A DNA stretch of 64,000 bases from Xiphydria camelus (lineage: Eukaryota > Arthropoda > Insecta > Hymenoptera > Xiphydriidae). The stretch is taken from positions 36,735,250-36,799,249 of the forward strand of contig OY783192.1 in assembly GCA_963678675.1 (NCBI GenBank), read 5' to 3'. Below the pieces are notes generated by a model. It searched no databases, had not been told where the DNA came from, and saw only the letters and a list, made by a program, of their open reading frames with translations. The translations under genes were made by a program, and so were the position numbers. Shown piece by piece: positions 23,901 through 35,933 of this stretch. Each line of letters opens with the position of its first letter. Position 1 is the first letter of the stretch.

Positions 23901-26900
23901 TCGGAGGACATAATATTTAAACGAATCGCGCCTGAAGCAATCTTCCCGCACTTCCAGGCCTATCGCGATTTAACGATTTTAATGGTAACCGACAATCCTC
24001 GATTATTGCGTCGGATGGACAGTCTCTTGTACTTGCGCGACGGCGTCGTCGAGGAATTCTCCACCGTCGACGATATGCAGCGCGCGTATCCGGAGACGAA
24101 GAAACTGACGCGGGACAAGGAGGAAGAGACGCGTGACGAAATGAATCGTGAGTCACACGGAAAATGATTATACAGAGTCGATTAACCTCTCTCTTGTAAA
24201 AGCGCGATAATTGATACTCCCCGTTTTCCGTCGTCGCCGAAGTCGAAACGTTCGCAAAGTGCAAGAGCGACGTACGGAATGCGAAAACGATCCTGCCCTA
24301 TACACCCAGCTTCCTCGGCAGGAGTTATCAGGAACTATTCCGCACGGAATTGGTGCGCATCGGTCGCTATCCGGTCTTCTTTCAAGTCACGGACATTCCT
24401 TCCGAAGACGACGTTTCGGTACGCGAATGTTTTCGAGAGATATACGCTAATGAGTTTGGCGAAGATTCAGGGGAAAAATTGGAATTGTCTAATAACGTTA
24501 CGGAAAAAAGAAACCGGCAATTTTTACTGTTTCATTCAGTAGCGCTGAGACTCGAGCTCATTTTCAAGAATTTCTACAGAAGGCATATTTCTATTTACAG
24601 CTTACAACAGTACTGATACTAGTTAGACCAGACATCATAATATGAGGCTAAACTTACCCGTCAGGAAAAAATTTGAATCACTATTATCTCATTATCTATG
24701 AGCTTTTAGCTCACATTTGTGTAATACTTTTGATTACCTTTTTATCTACAACAAAGTCTTAAATCGATGTAGACCAAAAGTTCAATAATAATGAGATAAT
24801 AGTGATCGAAGTTCCGTTCCTGGCGAGTAAGTTTAGCCTCACATGGTATAACATCTGTTTGCACAGGAATTTCTATCGACTGAATCGTCGTTTATGCTAG
24901 TCAAACTGTAATTCATGCAGTTCCTTTTTTTTTCCATGTACAGTTGTAAACAGTAAATAGAACTGTCTGCTCTGCAGAAATTCTTGAAAATGAGCTCGAT
25001 TCTCAGCGCTACTGGATGAAGCGGTAAAAACTGCCGGTTTTTTGTTTCCTTGCACACATGCTCCAATTTTTATCGTCGCTCTCCAGCGCGAAGATCTCGC
25101 ATCGGCGAGCACCGCGAAGCTCTTGTACTATAATCGCAAGGAGTGGCTGCAATTGTTGCTGGCCGGTGTGGCCGCGGCGATTCTCGGTCTCAGCCTCCCG
25201 ATTTACGCGGTTCTATTCGGCGAGACTCTGAGCCTGGTCGCGCTGCACAGCGGAATCGAATTACAAGCGCGGCTGAATTTCTTCGCCGGTATGTTTCTGC
25301 TCGCGGGATTTGTCTCCGGGATGTGCACCGTCGTTCAGGTAACGATAAAGTTGTGCCCGAAGGATCGCAAGATTTCATTTTGACCGAGACCCCGCGCGAT
25401 CTTACAGAGTTACATGGTTTCCGTTGCCGGTGGCAAGTTGACGACGCGCTTGAGAAGACTCGCTTTCGAGCGGATTCTACGACAGGACATGGAATGGTTC
25501 GACTGCGATGCCAATGGTTCGTGCAAAGTTCGCGCTCTACTTCGGGTCGATGCTCAGAGAATTCAACGGGTAAATTTTCGTGAAGAATTCGCTCGGATCT
25601 CGCGTACGGCAGAGGCTCGAGGCAAAGATGAAAAAAAAGAAACGCAGTAGTGGGGTAACGGCCAGCTGCAACGCGTCCGGCGGTAGTAGTAACGACCGGT
25701 CGCAGTGCGCCCGGGCGCTAGTGGTAACGAGCAGCTCTGATGCGCCAGACGCTAGTAGTAATGTCCAGTCGCGATGCGCCCGGGCGTTTTTCGTTCCGAA
25801 GCTGCGTCAACTTGTGAAGAAGTGGCTTTGCTTCGACTTCGAAATGATTTCTCGAAAAGCTGTCGGTCGATAACCATACGTATATCATATCGTACATCCA
25901 GTTCAATACCGCCATAACTGCAAAATTTTAATTTTTGATTTTATGGCGATTATTGCAGCGCCAACATATTGGACTTTAAAAAGAAATACAGCCACAAGTG
26001 TGGTTAAGTTTTAAAATATGCCATATTTGCATATATGGCCCTATGAATTCCGATCTAGCATTGTTTTATTTCCTTCTTATTCAAAATTATATAATTTACA
26101 CTTGTGGCGGTATTGAATTGGATGTACAAATGAGGCTAAACTTACTCGCCAGAAAAGAGACTTCAAACATTATTCTCTCATTATCTATGATCTTTTGGCC
26201 TACATCGATATAGGACTTTGTTACGGATAAATGTAATCTTCAAAAAAGTATTACATAAATACGAGCAAAAAGCTCATAGATAATGAGATAAAAGTAATTC
26301 GAGTTTTCTTCCTGGCCAGTAAAGTTTAGCCTCATATGATACGTACATATGCCATACACCTTTCAGGCCTGCGGCCAAAGCTTGATACACACCGTGCAAG
26401 CGATCACATCGCTGACCGTAAGCGTCGTCCTCTCGATGATCTACAATTGGAAGCTAGGCCTAGCCACTCTCGCGTTCACCCCTTTGACCTTACTGGCTCT
26501 GCACTGCAACAACAGGTTGCTGCTGCGAGAATCGTTCTCCATGTCGAGAGATTTGAACAAGGCGAAAGAGGTGAATCCTATTTCCTCTCCGGCTCTTGTC
26601 GAAACGACGCATTCGCCCCTGACCTTCGAAATACCGACCACCCAAACCGTTTCGATCCGACAGATCATTCGAGAAGCCGTTGTGAACATACGATCCGTAC
26701 TGGCGCTGACGTTGGAAGATCACTTCGCGAGACTCTATCGCGATGAAATTGAGAGGATGGCCGCGAATCATCGCGGTTTCGCGCTGCAGGCGCTCGTTCA
26801 CGGCTCCTGCGTCGCCTTGCCGACGATGGCCTACTCGGCGGCCATGTTCTACGGCGGACACATGCTGAGGAACGGCGAAATCGAAGTCGGCAGGGTGCTC

Positions 26901-28642
26901 AAGTGCGTGAGCGAGTTCTTTGACGCGTGATATACGCGAGACGACGAATCTATAATCCCGAATCATCCAGGGTAGCCGAGGCGATCATACTGGGCACGCT
27001 GGTCGCCGGACACCTGGTGTCCCTCGCGCCGAACGTCGCGAAGGCGCGGACGTCGGCGGTGAAACTCTTCAAAGTCATCGAAAGCTCATCGTCGAGTCGT
27101 ACGAATAAAAGGGGCAAAGGGGTAATTTCGTCCGGCGTCGCTCGGACTCAGGTGGAACTTTTCCGTTGGGTTCGATCCACTCATCTTTCTGCGTTAAAAT
27201 CAACCGATTTTTCACGTCGTCATTCAATATTTTTCGTGGTAAAATTTACACGAAGAATATCAAAGTTAATTCGGAGAATGTTAAATTAGCGCGAAGAATC
27301 TACCGATTTGTTAACGTACAAAAATCGGTGAACCGATTCCAACAACAAATGTCCAACAGCGTGTAAGCATAGCGACGACAACGCGGCGAAATCGAATTTT
27401 TCGATTCCTTCCAGACGATCGAAATCGGTAACATCGCCTTCGCCGATATATCCTTTCGGCATCCGCGCGACCGCGGTGCTCCACAACTGCTGCATTTCGA
27501 CGCTCGGATCAATCGGGGAGAAACCGTCGCGCTCGTCGGCCCCTCTCACTCGGCGGCGTCGATACCGATCCAGCTGCTACTGTCCTTCCACGAGCCGACT
27601 TCCGGGGAGATCGTAATGACGAATGATAACGAGCGCGTTCGGCCATCGATCGGCACACTGATCTCCTTTTTCCATAGCTCCTCGACGGAGAACGCTCGAG
27701 CGTCTTCAACGCGAGCAGCGTCAAACGACAATTCGCTTTGGTGGACGGGGAGCCGATATTTTTCCAGCGATCGGTCGCCGATAACATCGCCTACGGAAAT
27801 CTCGGTAAACGCGTCGGGATGGACGAGATCGTGACCGCCTCGAAGGCCGCTCTCTGTCACGATTTCGTCACCGGTTTGGATAACGTGAGTCCCGATCCTT
27901 CGACCTCCGGTGCCCGTGTGAACTTCGCATTTTTCAGGGCTACGAAACGATCTTGCATCGGTCTCAAATTAATCTCACGAAGAGCCAGAAGATGCGACTG
28001 TCGCTCGCCAGAGCGCTGATACGAAATCCTAGCGTCCTGTTGCTCGACAATGTCCAACGTGCCGAAAGCGACGAGGCCGAGATGGTATCGATGAAGTTTC
28101 GATCTTTATTCGGCCGTACACTGAGAGAGAATAATGTATACTTGATTATTGCGAAAGAAACATTTCATTCGGCCAAGTAAATCTATGTTAATTATCAGAA
28201 TATCTCTTTCATTCAAACAGAAATAAAGTAATAGCTAACAAATATTTGCTTGGTCCAAAGAAATATTTCTTTCGCTATAATCAAGTATACGTATCTCTTT
28301 TCTCGATCGATATATAGAGGGACGAATAGAATTACAACTCGAATTTTAACGCAACTACCTCCCGTTCTCCGTTAGACTTTGCGCCGAGCAATCCTCTCGG
28401 CTTCGGCCGATCGCATCTGCATCGCCTCTACCCACGATCCCTTTTCGTCGACCGAAATCTTCTCGCGATTGATCGTGATTGATCGAGGGCACGCGACGGA
28501 ATCAGGTACCCACGAAGAGCTGATCAACGCGGGCGGACACTACGCGAAGCTGTATCGCGATGCCGACAAGGGAGACGTCGAATCAACGGTGGAAGAGGGG
28601 ACGAAGGCTTTCCGGTTTCGCGACGAAAGCGACGACGATTGA
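20974..28642 (+). CDS. Full-length ABCB (P-glycoprotein-like) protein with degenerate ATPase sites
   Basis: Twenty exons join in phase: 20974-21042, 21107-21297, 21417-21659, 21760-21931, 22075-22374, 22440-22532, 23032-23286, 23350-23553, 23690-23851, 23958-24147, 24243-24418, 25087-25338, 25408-25569, 26367-26570, 26664-26902, 26971-27121, 27415-27612, 27678-27884, 27938-28084, 28376-28642, giving about 1293 aa. The layout is TMD1-NBD1-TMD2-NBD2, as in drug-efflux ABCB pumps. NBD1 keeps Walker A (GRPNSGKT) and a Q-loop (FAQQCPVLF), but its signature is LPVDK instead of LSGGQ, Walker B ends DN instead of DE, and the H-loop histidine is missing. NBD2 has GPSHSAAS for Walker A (no GK), DGEP for the Q-loop, LTKSQ for the signature and LLLDN for Walker B; its histidine survives (STHDP). 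ATP hydrolysis is therefore unlikely. The eighth intron needs a GC donor (CAG|GCGGGT). Open frames and splice sites across all exons argue against a simple dead gene. Confidence 0.88.
21660..21720. repeat. TCT/TCA trinucleotide tract in an ABCB intron
   Basis: An imperfect run of TCT and TCA triplets just after the donor at 21659; it would encode poly-Ser if read through but lies outside the coding frame inferred here. Confidence 0.8.
22533..23031. other. Intron with fragmentary internal repeats
   Basis: Short related blocks recur, such as ATATTTCCTTTGAGATAT near 22672 and 22935 and the reverse ATCACAAAGGAAAACC. Probably a decayed palindromic element; not assignable to the listed families. 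Confidence 0.4.
24501..25053. repeat. Large palindromic element with PAL-K inserted in it
   Basis: Arms 24501-24580 (GAAACCGGCAATTTTTACTG, TAGCGCTGAGACTCGAGC) and 24975-25053 (its reverse complement) pair over about 80 bp. PAL-K (24640-24847) sits inside. The element fills the eleventh intron of the degenerate ABCB gene. A related element lies at 51496-51952. Confidence 0.85.
24640..24847. repeat. PAL-K palindromic MITE, nested
   Basis: Opens ATATGAGGCTAAACTTACCC and closes GTTTAGCCTCACATG, inside the larger palindrome at 24501-25053. Confidence 0.85.
25655..25791. repeat. Four-unit minisatellite, about 34 bp period
   Basis: Units start at 25655, 25689, 25724 and 25758, each with GTAAC/GTAAT at the start and GCGCCCGGGCG or similar near the end. 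It lies in the 13th intron of the degenerate ABCB gene. Confidence 0.7.
25893..26126. mobile_element. MITE with 20 bp terminal inverted repeats
   Basis: Ends TACATCCAGTTCAATACCGC and GCGGTATTGAATTGGATGTA are exact inverted repeats. The start and end TA hint at a Tc1/mariner-type non-autonomous element. It abuts PAL-K at 26127, both in the same ABCB intron. Confidence 0.85.
26127..26341. repeat. PAL-K palindromic MITE
   Basis: Opens AAATGAGGCTAAACTTACTC and closes AGTAAAGTTTAGCCTCATAT, the family consensus. It ends 25 bp before the acceptor at 26366. Confidence 0.85.
28119..28302. repeat. PAL-L palindromic MITE in the last intron
   Basis: Opens CACTGAGAGAGAATAATG and shares TCTTTCATTCAAACAGAAAT with the copy at 14328-14554. 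It occupies most of the last intron of the degenerate ABCB gene; the right terminus is shortened. Confidence 0.8.
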
Positions 28643-28693
28643 TCGACGTAAAGGTCCTTCGTAATTTGATACTTTAATCAGTTCATACATTAG

Positions 28694-28699
28694 AATAAA
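28694..28699 (+). terminator. Poly(A) signal AATAAA
   Basis: AATAAA 52 nt after the stop of the degenerate ABCB gene, giving a short 3' UTR in the 384 bp between the two convergent ABCB genes. Confidence 0.55.
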
Positions 28700-28791
28700 T
28701 TAAGCGATTCGTTTTAGAATAACACACTGATTTAAATTAAATCAGACATGGTTCTCCCTCGAATTGTACCTAGAGGCTATCCAAACCTACC

Positions 28792-29007
28792 GTATAAGGC
28801 TAAACTTACTCGCCATGAAGGAAACTCGAATCACTATCGTCTCATTGCCTATGAGCTAATTCAAGCTCATATTTGTGTAACACTTTTTTGAAGATTACGT
28901 TTCTATCGATAAAGCCTTATATCGATACAGGCCAAAAATTCATAGATAATGAGGTAATAGTGATTCGAGTTTCTTTCCTGGCGAGTAAGTTTAGCCTCAC
29001 TCGGTAT
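28792..29007. repeat. PAL-K palindromic MITE between the two ABCB genes
   Basis: Opens GTATAAGGCTAAACTTACTC and closes GAGTAAGTTTAGCCTCACTC. It ends about 20 bp past the stop of the canonical ABCB gene, so it is probably transcribed in that gene's 3' UTR. Confidence 0.85.
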
Positions 29008-29026
29008 GCGGAATCAGCCTACGCTG

Positions 29027-32000
29027 CTACCTGCGTTCGTTTTTCAAAGTCAATAACCTGTAGTACAGGTCTCGATTCTTCACCAGCTCTGCGTGCGTTC
29101 CGCTCTCGGCGACAACGCCGCGATCTATCACGAATATCGTATCGGCGTCTTGAATGGTGGACAAGCGGTGCGCTATCGTGATGCAGGTCCTGCCCTCCTT
29201 CGCATCGTCCAGCGCCGCTTGCACTACCTGCAGCGAGACATCGTCCTTCGCTCTTTTCCTATCTCACAGCCTTTACCAAATTTTCATTACCTTCTCGCTC
29301 TCCATATCGAGCGCCGACGTAGCCTCGTCCAGCAGGAGAATCTTGGGATTCCGGACGAGCGCCCTGGCGATGGCCACTCGCTGCTTCTGACCGCCGGACA
29401 GCTGGGTGCCGCGGTGTCCCAGCTTCGTCTCGTAGCCGAGCGGCAGCGAGCTGACGAAATCGTGCACGTTCGCCTTGCGCGCCGCGGCGATGATCTCCGA
29501 CATCGGCACCTCGCGCGTGGTGTCGCCGTACGCGATGTTCTCGGCGACGGTGCGCGCGAAGAGCGTCGGCTCCTGCGAGACGAGACCCATCCGCATCCTC
29601 AGAGACGCCTGAGTGACGCTGGAGACATCCCTGCCATCCAGTTGCTGAAGCGAACGCGGATCATGAGTCGATGGACGCCGATTTGTGCTCGCGACGTCGC
29701 GCGATCCTTCGGGCTTACCACGACGCCGGAATCGGGATCGTAAAATCGCTGGAGCAGCTGGAGGATCGTGCTCTTGCCGCATCCGCTGGGCCCGATCAGC
29801 GCCACTGTACGACCGCGCGCCACGTCGAGGTTCAACCCTTGCAACACCCTTATCCCTGGTCGCGCGGGGTACTCGAAGACTACTTGCCGGAAGCTCGCGT
29901 CGCCGTCGGGATTCTGGAGCGAAGGGGAGGTCGATGTGCGCGTGAGGCGTATCGGTTACAGGTATCGTTGGCGATCGTTCTCCCTCACCCATTCGTCCTC
30001 CGTCGCGTCAATCGGATCCCGCACCTTGGGAACCCTCTGCAGGAGCGCGAATATTTTCCCGGCGGCGATCATGCCCTTCTGGAAGTTCGGCGCGAAGGCG
30101 AGGCCGTTGGCGACCATGAACGTCCCCATGATGAGGGCTTGAGCCACTCTGAAATCGAAAGGGGAGACGAAAGATCTTCTCTTCCTCCTCCTCCAACCGG
30201 GATTCGCCACGGTCGCACTCACTTGAATACACTCGCGTAGTCGAAACCTTCGTTCTCAATGAGATAGCCGCCGTAGTACATGCAGGCCGAGTAGGCGAAA
30301 AAGACGATCGACCTCGCCAACGCGAACACCAGCCCCCTGTAATGCGTGTTCCTCTTGGCGAGATGAAACACGGGCGTCATCGCCGTCACGTACGCCTTGT
30401 GGAACGTCTCCTCCCTTCCCAGTCCCACCACGGTGCGTATGTTGGCCACCGCTTCCACCGCGAGCTGCGGGGGAAGAGCGAGTTTTTTTTTTTGTGAAAT
30501 CGCGATTGACGTTCGTGTAGAGGCTGTCCGCGCGAATGAGACGAGGATGATCTGCGTGGAATTTCACGATGCCCCGCATCGATCCACGAAATAATATCGA
30601 CGTTATTTCGGGAGCCTGACAAAAATGTTCAATATTTCGAACGACTGAAGGTGCAAAATTTACATTGGTAGACGCTTCCAGGTTCTCGTGATAATTGAAC
30701 GTCTCTTTCCTCATCACCCTGCCCTGCGTGTACGTTGTGACGAGGATGAGAGGCATGAAAGCCATGCCCACGAGACCGAGCCTCCACTCGTAGTAAATCG
30801 CCAGTCCTATCGCCAGTGTCAGCGTCGCGATTGACTGCACCACGGTGCCCACTCGCTGTCCCGTTGCGCCCTGAACCGCGGCCGCCTCGGAGGACAATTT
30901 CGCGCAGAGCGCGCCGGTACCGTTCGCCCTCTCGTCGAACCAAGCCGTTTCCTGCTTCAGCATGGCCTCGAACGCGAGACCACGCAGTCGCATCGTCAGG
31001 CACTCGCCGGCGATACCGAAGAGGTAAAACTACGGCGAGAAATATTCCGCGTGGTCGACGGTCGCGATAATTTCACTTGCGAGGAATTCACTTTTCTTCG
31101 CGTCAATTTCGACGTATTCGCGCCTACCTGAAGAAAAGAGGCCAGTCCTATCACAGTGCCTGTAATCACGAAGTACAGACAATACATGTCGGTTTGGCGT
31201 CTCACTTCGTCGTCGTCCGTGCTTGATAATACCTGAATCGAGAGAGAGAGAGAGAGAGAGAGAGCGATTGAAATAATTTCTCGAACGATCGTAAGGCCAA
31301 ACTTACCCCTAGAATGTCACCGAACAGAACGGCGAAGAGCGGCATGGAGCAACCGACGATTATCGCCGTTAAGCACGCGACTATTATGTGGGGCCACTCC
31401 GGTTTGTTGAACCCCAGGACCGTCCACATTGAGATTTGTTCTACCATCTCATTCGTTTTTTCGTCATCCATAGGCTGCAGATATACAGTCATCGAGATTT
31501 TACATTGATTTTACAGAACATAGCCCGTACGATGCAGTTGGCCGGTGCAAAGTTCGAGTTTCTATCGAACGTTTGGTATGTGAATTCAACTGTAGAAAAG
31601 GAGTACCTCGGACTTCGTGGCGAGCGACTCGTTATCCTCGTCCTCTTCGATGGACAGTTCTCGATCCTGCCTCACATTGGCGCTGGGTGGTCCGCCTACT
31701 TCCGAAATCTGCAACGATATCGACGTTTCACACGTGAGTGCTTTCATCAAATCCAGTTTAAGGTAAGTTTGCGCACTACCATTCGCCGGTCCTACTGTGA
31801 CAACGAGTAATTCACCTGTGCGGTGAAGAGCGCGTGGTACTGGCCATTAAGAGCCATGAGAGAATCGTGATCGCCCTGTTCCACCACTCTACCGTCGTTC
31901 AAGACGATAATCTTATCGGCTCCTCGTATCGTAGTCAATCTGTGCGCGACGATTATCGTCGTTCTGCCTCGGCTTACCTGAGAATAGAGAGAGCATCGCG

Positions 32001-35000
32001 ATTTACTTATCGCTTCTCCCATTGACAGAGATTTTATTAATCGAGCTTCGGCGGTGTTTCTCGATCGCGTACCTTGTCGAGCGCCGATTGAACTTTCGAC
32101 TCGCTGCGCGTGTCGAGCGCCGATGTCGCTTCGTCGAGCAGTAATATTTCCGGATCGTGCACCAATGCTCTGGCTATGGCGATTCTCTGCTTCTGTCCTC
32201 CGGAAATTTGAGTACCTCTCTCACCGACTAACGTTTCGTATTTCTACGGGAAAGTGAGGAGAAAAGTTCGTTTCGTCTTTACAAATACAGACCGTCGTGC
32301 TGGAATCTCTTTTCGGATACTCACCAGTGGTAGCTTCATTATAAAATTGTGAGCATTCGCTTCTTTGGCGGCATTCACGATGTCTTCCGTCGTCGCGTCG
32401 ATATTGCCGTAACGTATGTTCTCAGCCACTGTCGTATCGAACAAAACAGGCTCCTGGCCGACCACCCCCATGTGGCTTCTCAACCACGCGACGTTTAGAT
32501 CTCGCAGATCGTATCCGTCCAGTAGAATCTGAGGAGGAAGAGGGATTGTAATTGTTTTCACGACAGAGTAAAGAGCGGGAGAAAATGCATCGTTCTACCT
32601 GTCCCTCCCGTGGATCGTAAAATCTCTGGATGAGTTGGATGCAGGTGGATTTGCCGCATCCGGAACGCCCTACCAGAGCTACCGTCTCACCCCTCTTTAT
32701 AGAGAAATCGACGCCCCGCAAAACCTGTGAATTATCATTGTTTACAACCGACGCGTCGAAGATGTGTCATCTGTACCATACCGCGATACCGCCTTGCACT
32801 TTCTCGCCGACGCGATAAGCCGGCATCTTGATCGCGAGTGCTTCTCAAGCCTGCGCCCTCTTATCTCTCTCTACGTACGGGAACTTCCGTCCTCGTGGGA
32901 TACTCGAAGAACACGTTTCTGAAGTCGATGGTGCCGTTGATATCGGTCGGCTTGGATCCCTCCGCGGAGAGGCTATCGATAGCCGATTTTCTCTCGATGA
33001 CCGAGAAGACATTGGCGGCCGCAGACCTCGCCGTGCCGAAGGCTTCGATGAACGGCGCGGAGTTTCCGACGTTCATGGAGCCGGACATGACGCTGAAGAA
33101 GACCTGCCACGGGAAAATCGTGGTGTAACGCGCGCGGTTTCAGTGGTTTCGAGGATCTCTCGCGGAGCTCACCGTGATCATCACCGCGGACGTGTAGACC
33201 TGCTCGTCCATGGGGAGGTACTTGTCGTGGAGGATCAGAGTGACTCCGTACCAGAAGGAAAGAGCATAGCTGGCGTAAATGCAGAACCACAGCGTGCCGA
33301 AGCCTATGCCCGTCATCAAGCCCTTCTTCACGCTGTCCTTGTAAACCAGCAACAAGATCTCCTTGTACCTCTTCAGCTCCAGCTTCTGTCCGCCGAAAGC
33401 AAAGACCGTCCGAATTGCCGAGATGGCCTCCTCGGCTATCGCGCCGGCATTCGCGTAGACGTCGACCTCCTTGCGCGTCAATCTTGAAATTATCTGAAAT
33501 AGGAGGCGCGAGGATTAGATTCGGTAGGGTCGCAAATTTGACACGAACTGAAACGATGTGCTCACCACGCCGACTGTACCGAGAATCGCCATCGTCACCG
33601 GGACCGACGCGAAGCAGACGAGGGTCAGCTTCCAGCCTTGGTAGAAAGCGAGCGCGATGCATCCCACGAAGGAAACTATACTGTGAAAGAATATGACAAA
33701 CTTCTCGCCGATTCCCTCCTCAAACTTCGTGATGTCCCTGTAGAGAGGGAAGCAGACGAATCGACGTGAAGCAACGATTGATCAATCCACTGATAACGGT
33801 TTATTTATAGTTAATATACGTATGTATACTCGGTTATGGCGAAAGAAATGTTTCTTGGGCCACAAGGAAATATTCAAGTAGCAATTACTCTATTTCTGTT
33901 TGAATGAAAGAAACATTGTAATAATTAATAGAGATTTACTCGACCCAATGAAATATTTCTACCTCCATAATCAAGTATACATTTATTAACTACAAATAGA
34001 CTCTTCTTTCAATTTCCCGATCGTCCGTACTCACTCGGTGAGCCTGCTAGCTATGTCGCCGCTCTGTATCCCGTCGTACCAGCTGATATCTTGATTCAGT
34101 GCGGACCTCAAGTACATGCTCCTTATCCGGAAGACCTGCCGGTGCGCGGTATAGTTGAAGAGCATCACGCTCGTGTAACTCAGCACCAGCATGATCGCGC
34201 CAATTATGCAGTTGCCGACGGCGAATACAATGACGGCATCCATGATGACGGTCCTGTCCATCTCCCCGTCTCCGGTAGCATTCCCGATCGCACTCTTCAT
34301 CGCCGCTTCCACCATGGAGCCTATGAGATCGCCGAAGATGAAGATGTTCGCCGGCTGACAGAGACCCGTGCCGACGCTGGCGAGAATGCCGATGAACATG
34401 AGAAGAATCTCCCATTTGGTGGCGTATCTGAACTAAAGGAAAGTAGGAAGAGGTTGAAGACGGCGGCGACGACTATTTGGGAAATCGCGCGCGAGAAATC
34501 GAGGATGAGTTGTCGAAGGGAAGCCATCTTCGGTGTCGTTAAAATTACTTTTGGTTACGACGTCGTAACCGGGTGCAATTTGATACCACCTCTTATCGAT
34601 GCTATCACCGAAGGGTGATAAAGCAAGATTAATGACGCAACGATATTTGTATATTTTTACTTGATTGATCATCGATTTAAAATTATATACGGAGTTGATT
34701 ACCACGCGCTCGACTGTGGGTTTCTCGTATACTCACTAATTGGAAGAACGATACCGGGGGCAAGTTCTTCTTATCCGCAGTAGTCGATTCACTGAAATTC
34801 GGTGCAGACATTTCGTATCGTCACGATCAATGATTCGGTGATTTGTATAAAAAAAATACTCACACTTTTTCCGTTTTCTCCTCCTGTTCGCCGTCTGTAG
34901 CTTTGAAGTCCGTTATCTTCACCGTTTCGTTAACGTCCGGTACGATCACATTCTGCCGACCCTGAGTTACATTCAGGTGGAGGTTCTTCGGGTTCCTCAT
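29027..35000 (-). CDS. Canonical ABCB full transporter (P-glycoprotein / Mdr type)
   Basis: Nineteen exons join in phase on the minus strand: 35000-34864, 34791-34737, 34432-34035, 33737-33566, 33493-33173, 33103-32879, 32724-32599, 32528-32325, 32243-32073, 31977-31816, 31708-31607, 31474-31307, 31232-31128, 31029-30664, 30464-30223, 30148-29989, 29913-29719, 29644-29291, 29227-29027, giving about 1287 aa. TMD1 opens near [15 protein letters not shown]1 has GRSGCGKST, the Q-loop [26 protein letters not shown] and VAHRL. NBD2 has [35 protein letters not shown] and IAHRL. All catalytic residues are present, so this is an active ATP-driven efflux pump by family knowledge, exporting lipophilic compounds across the plasma membrane. 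It corresponds to insect Mdr49/Mdr65-type proteins; I cannot tell which. An acidic linker ([12 protein letters not shown]) joins the halves. It converges on its degenerate paralogue. Confidence 0.96.
31241..31264. repeat. (AG)n microsatellite
   Basis: 12 AG units in an intron of the canonical ABCB gene. Confidence 0.9.
33788..34005. repeat. PAL-L palindromic MITE in an ABCB intron
   Basis: Opens CACTGATAACGGTTTATTTA and closes AACTACAAATAGACTCTT; shares TTTCTGTTTGAATGAAAG in reverse orientation with the copy at 28119. It fills most of the third intron of the canonical ABCB gene. Confidence 0.8.
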
Positions 35001-35726
35001 CGCTTATAACTCGGTGTTACTCTTACGACGGGTGGTACAGTACTAAAACTCTCCCTTTCAAGCCGATAGCTAAATTGATTTATCGAAATTATATCTTATC
35101 GCCGTATCGGTGGTCGAACTAATGACGAACTGCCGACAGAGCGTTATCTGTTAATCCTAAAAAAGCTTGGGTCCCGCGATGTAATTCTACTATCATAAAA
35201 CGTATAATTTTATCCAATGCCGGTACATTTTCATTTTTAATATACGCAGTGCCGATGTGACAAAAATCAGTACGGAATGTGAGGAATGATCCGAAATTGA
35301 TGAATCATACTGATTTTTATTTCTCCCTCTCGTCAGCAATCCTTATCAACAAAATTGATAACGGGTCCTTACTAAATCGGGTGAACTGATTGCGTTTCAT
35401 CCCACATCACTCTTCCATACATATATGACTGTTACTTGACAAAACATTTATCTCACACGATTATTCTTGCACCATATACCTGTTCATATTATCAGTTGAT
35501 ATCATCAAAGAGAAGAATTGCCTCGTAATCAAATGACGCATTATATTGAAATAGGAACTCGCGGCCAACAGTCAATATCTTTGCCTGTCTGACTCAATCC
35601 TCCATCTACACGTAAGACTACTGAATGGAGAAGTGAATGTAGTCGACTCTTTTTAGGTAATAATTATTATTTAATTCCTTTAACAATTGTTTAATTCTTT
35701 TAACATAATTTTATTTAATTTGTAAC
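35001..35726. other. Upstream region of the canonical ABCB gene
   Basis: A+T-rich DNA directly before the start codon. It should hold the 5' UTR and promoter, but I cannot identify a TATA box, an initiator or an exon with confidence. Confidence 0.4.
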
Positions 35727-35930
35727 TGTGGCGGCCGGTCGCCAGATGGCGCCGACCCTCTCGGCCCTCGGCTCGCGGCTCCGGGTCCCCGGCTCTCGGC
35801 TCTCGTTAGTCCAACGACGGTGCAGTTACTATATAAGAGCGTAACAGAGCGTCTAAGGCAGGAGTCGGCCTAGCCTTACTGACGAGTACACAGGCCGACT
35901 CCGGGACGAAACGCTCCGCCACGAGATAGC
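35727..35930 (+). mobile_element. LTR-like promoter segment, copy 2
   Basis: TGTGGCGGCCGGTCGCCAGA, then GGCGCCGACCCTCTCGG and CTATATAAGAGCG, parallels 9630-9800. The DNA-level copy of ABCB exons begins immediately to its right, at 35934. Possibly a solo LTR; the ends are not confirmed. Confidence 0.4.
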
Positions 35931-35933
35931 GGG

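Noticed and set aside
25580..25873. 97-codon plus-strand frame in an ABCB intron
   Set aside because: Mostly the 34 bp minisatellite; a downstream acceptor at 26366 gives the real next exon.
32760..32840. Possible small exon between the sixth and seventh exons of the canonical ABCB gene
   Set aside because: The flanking exons already join correctly (TEVP to VLRGVDF), as in other ABCB proteins.
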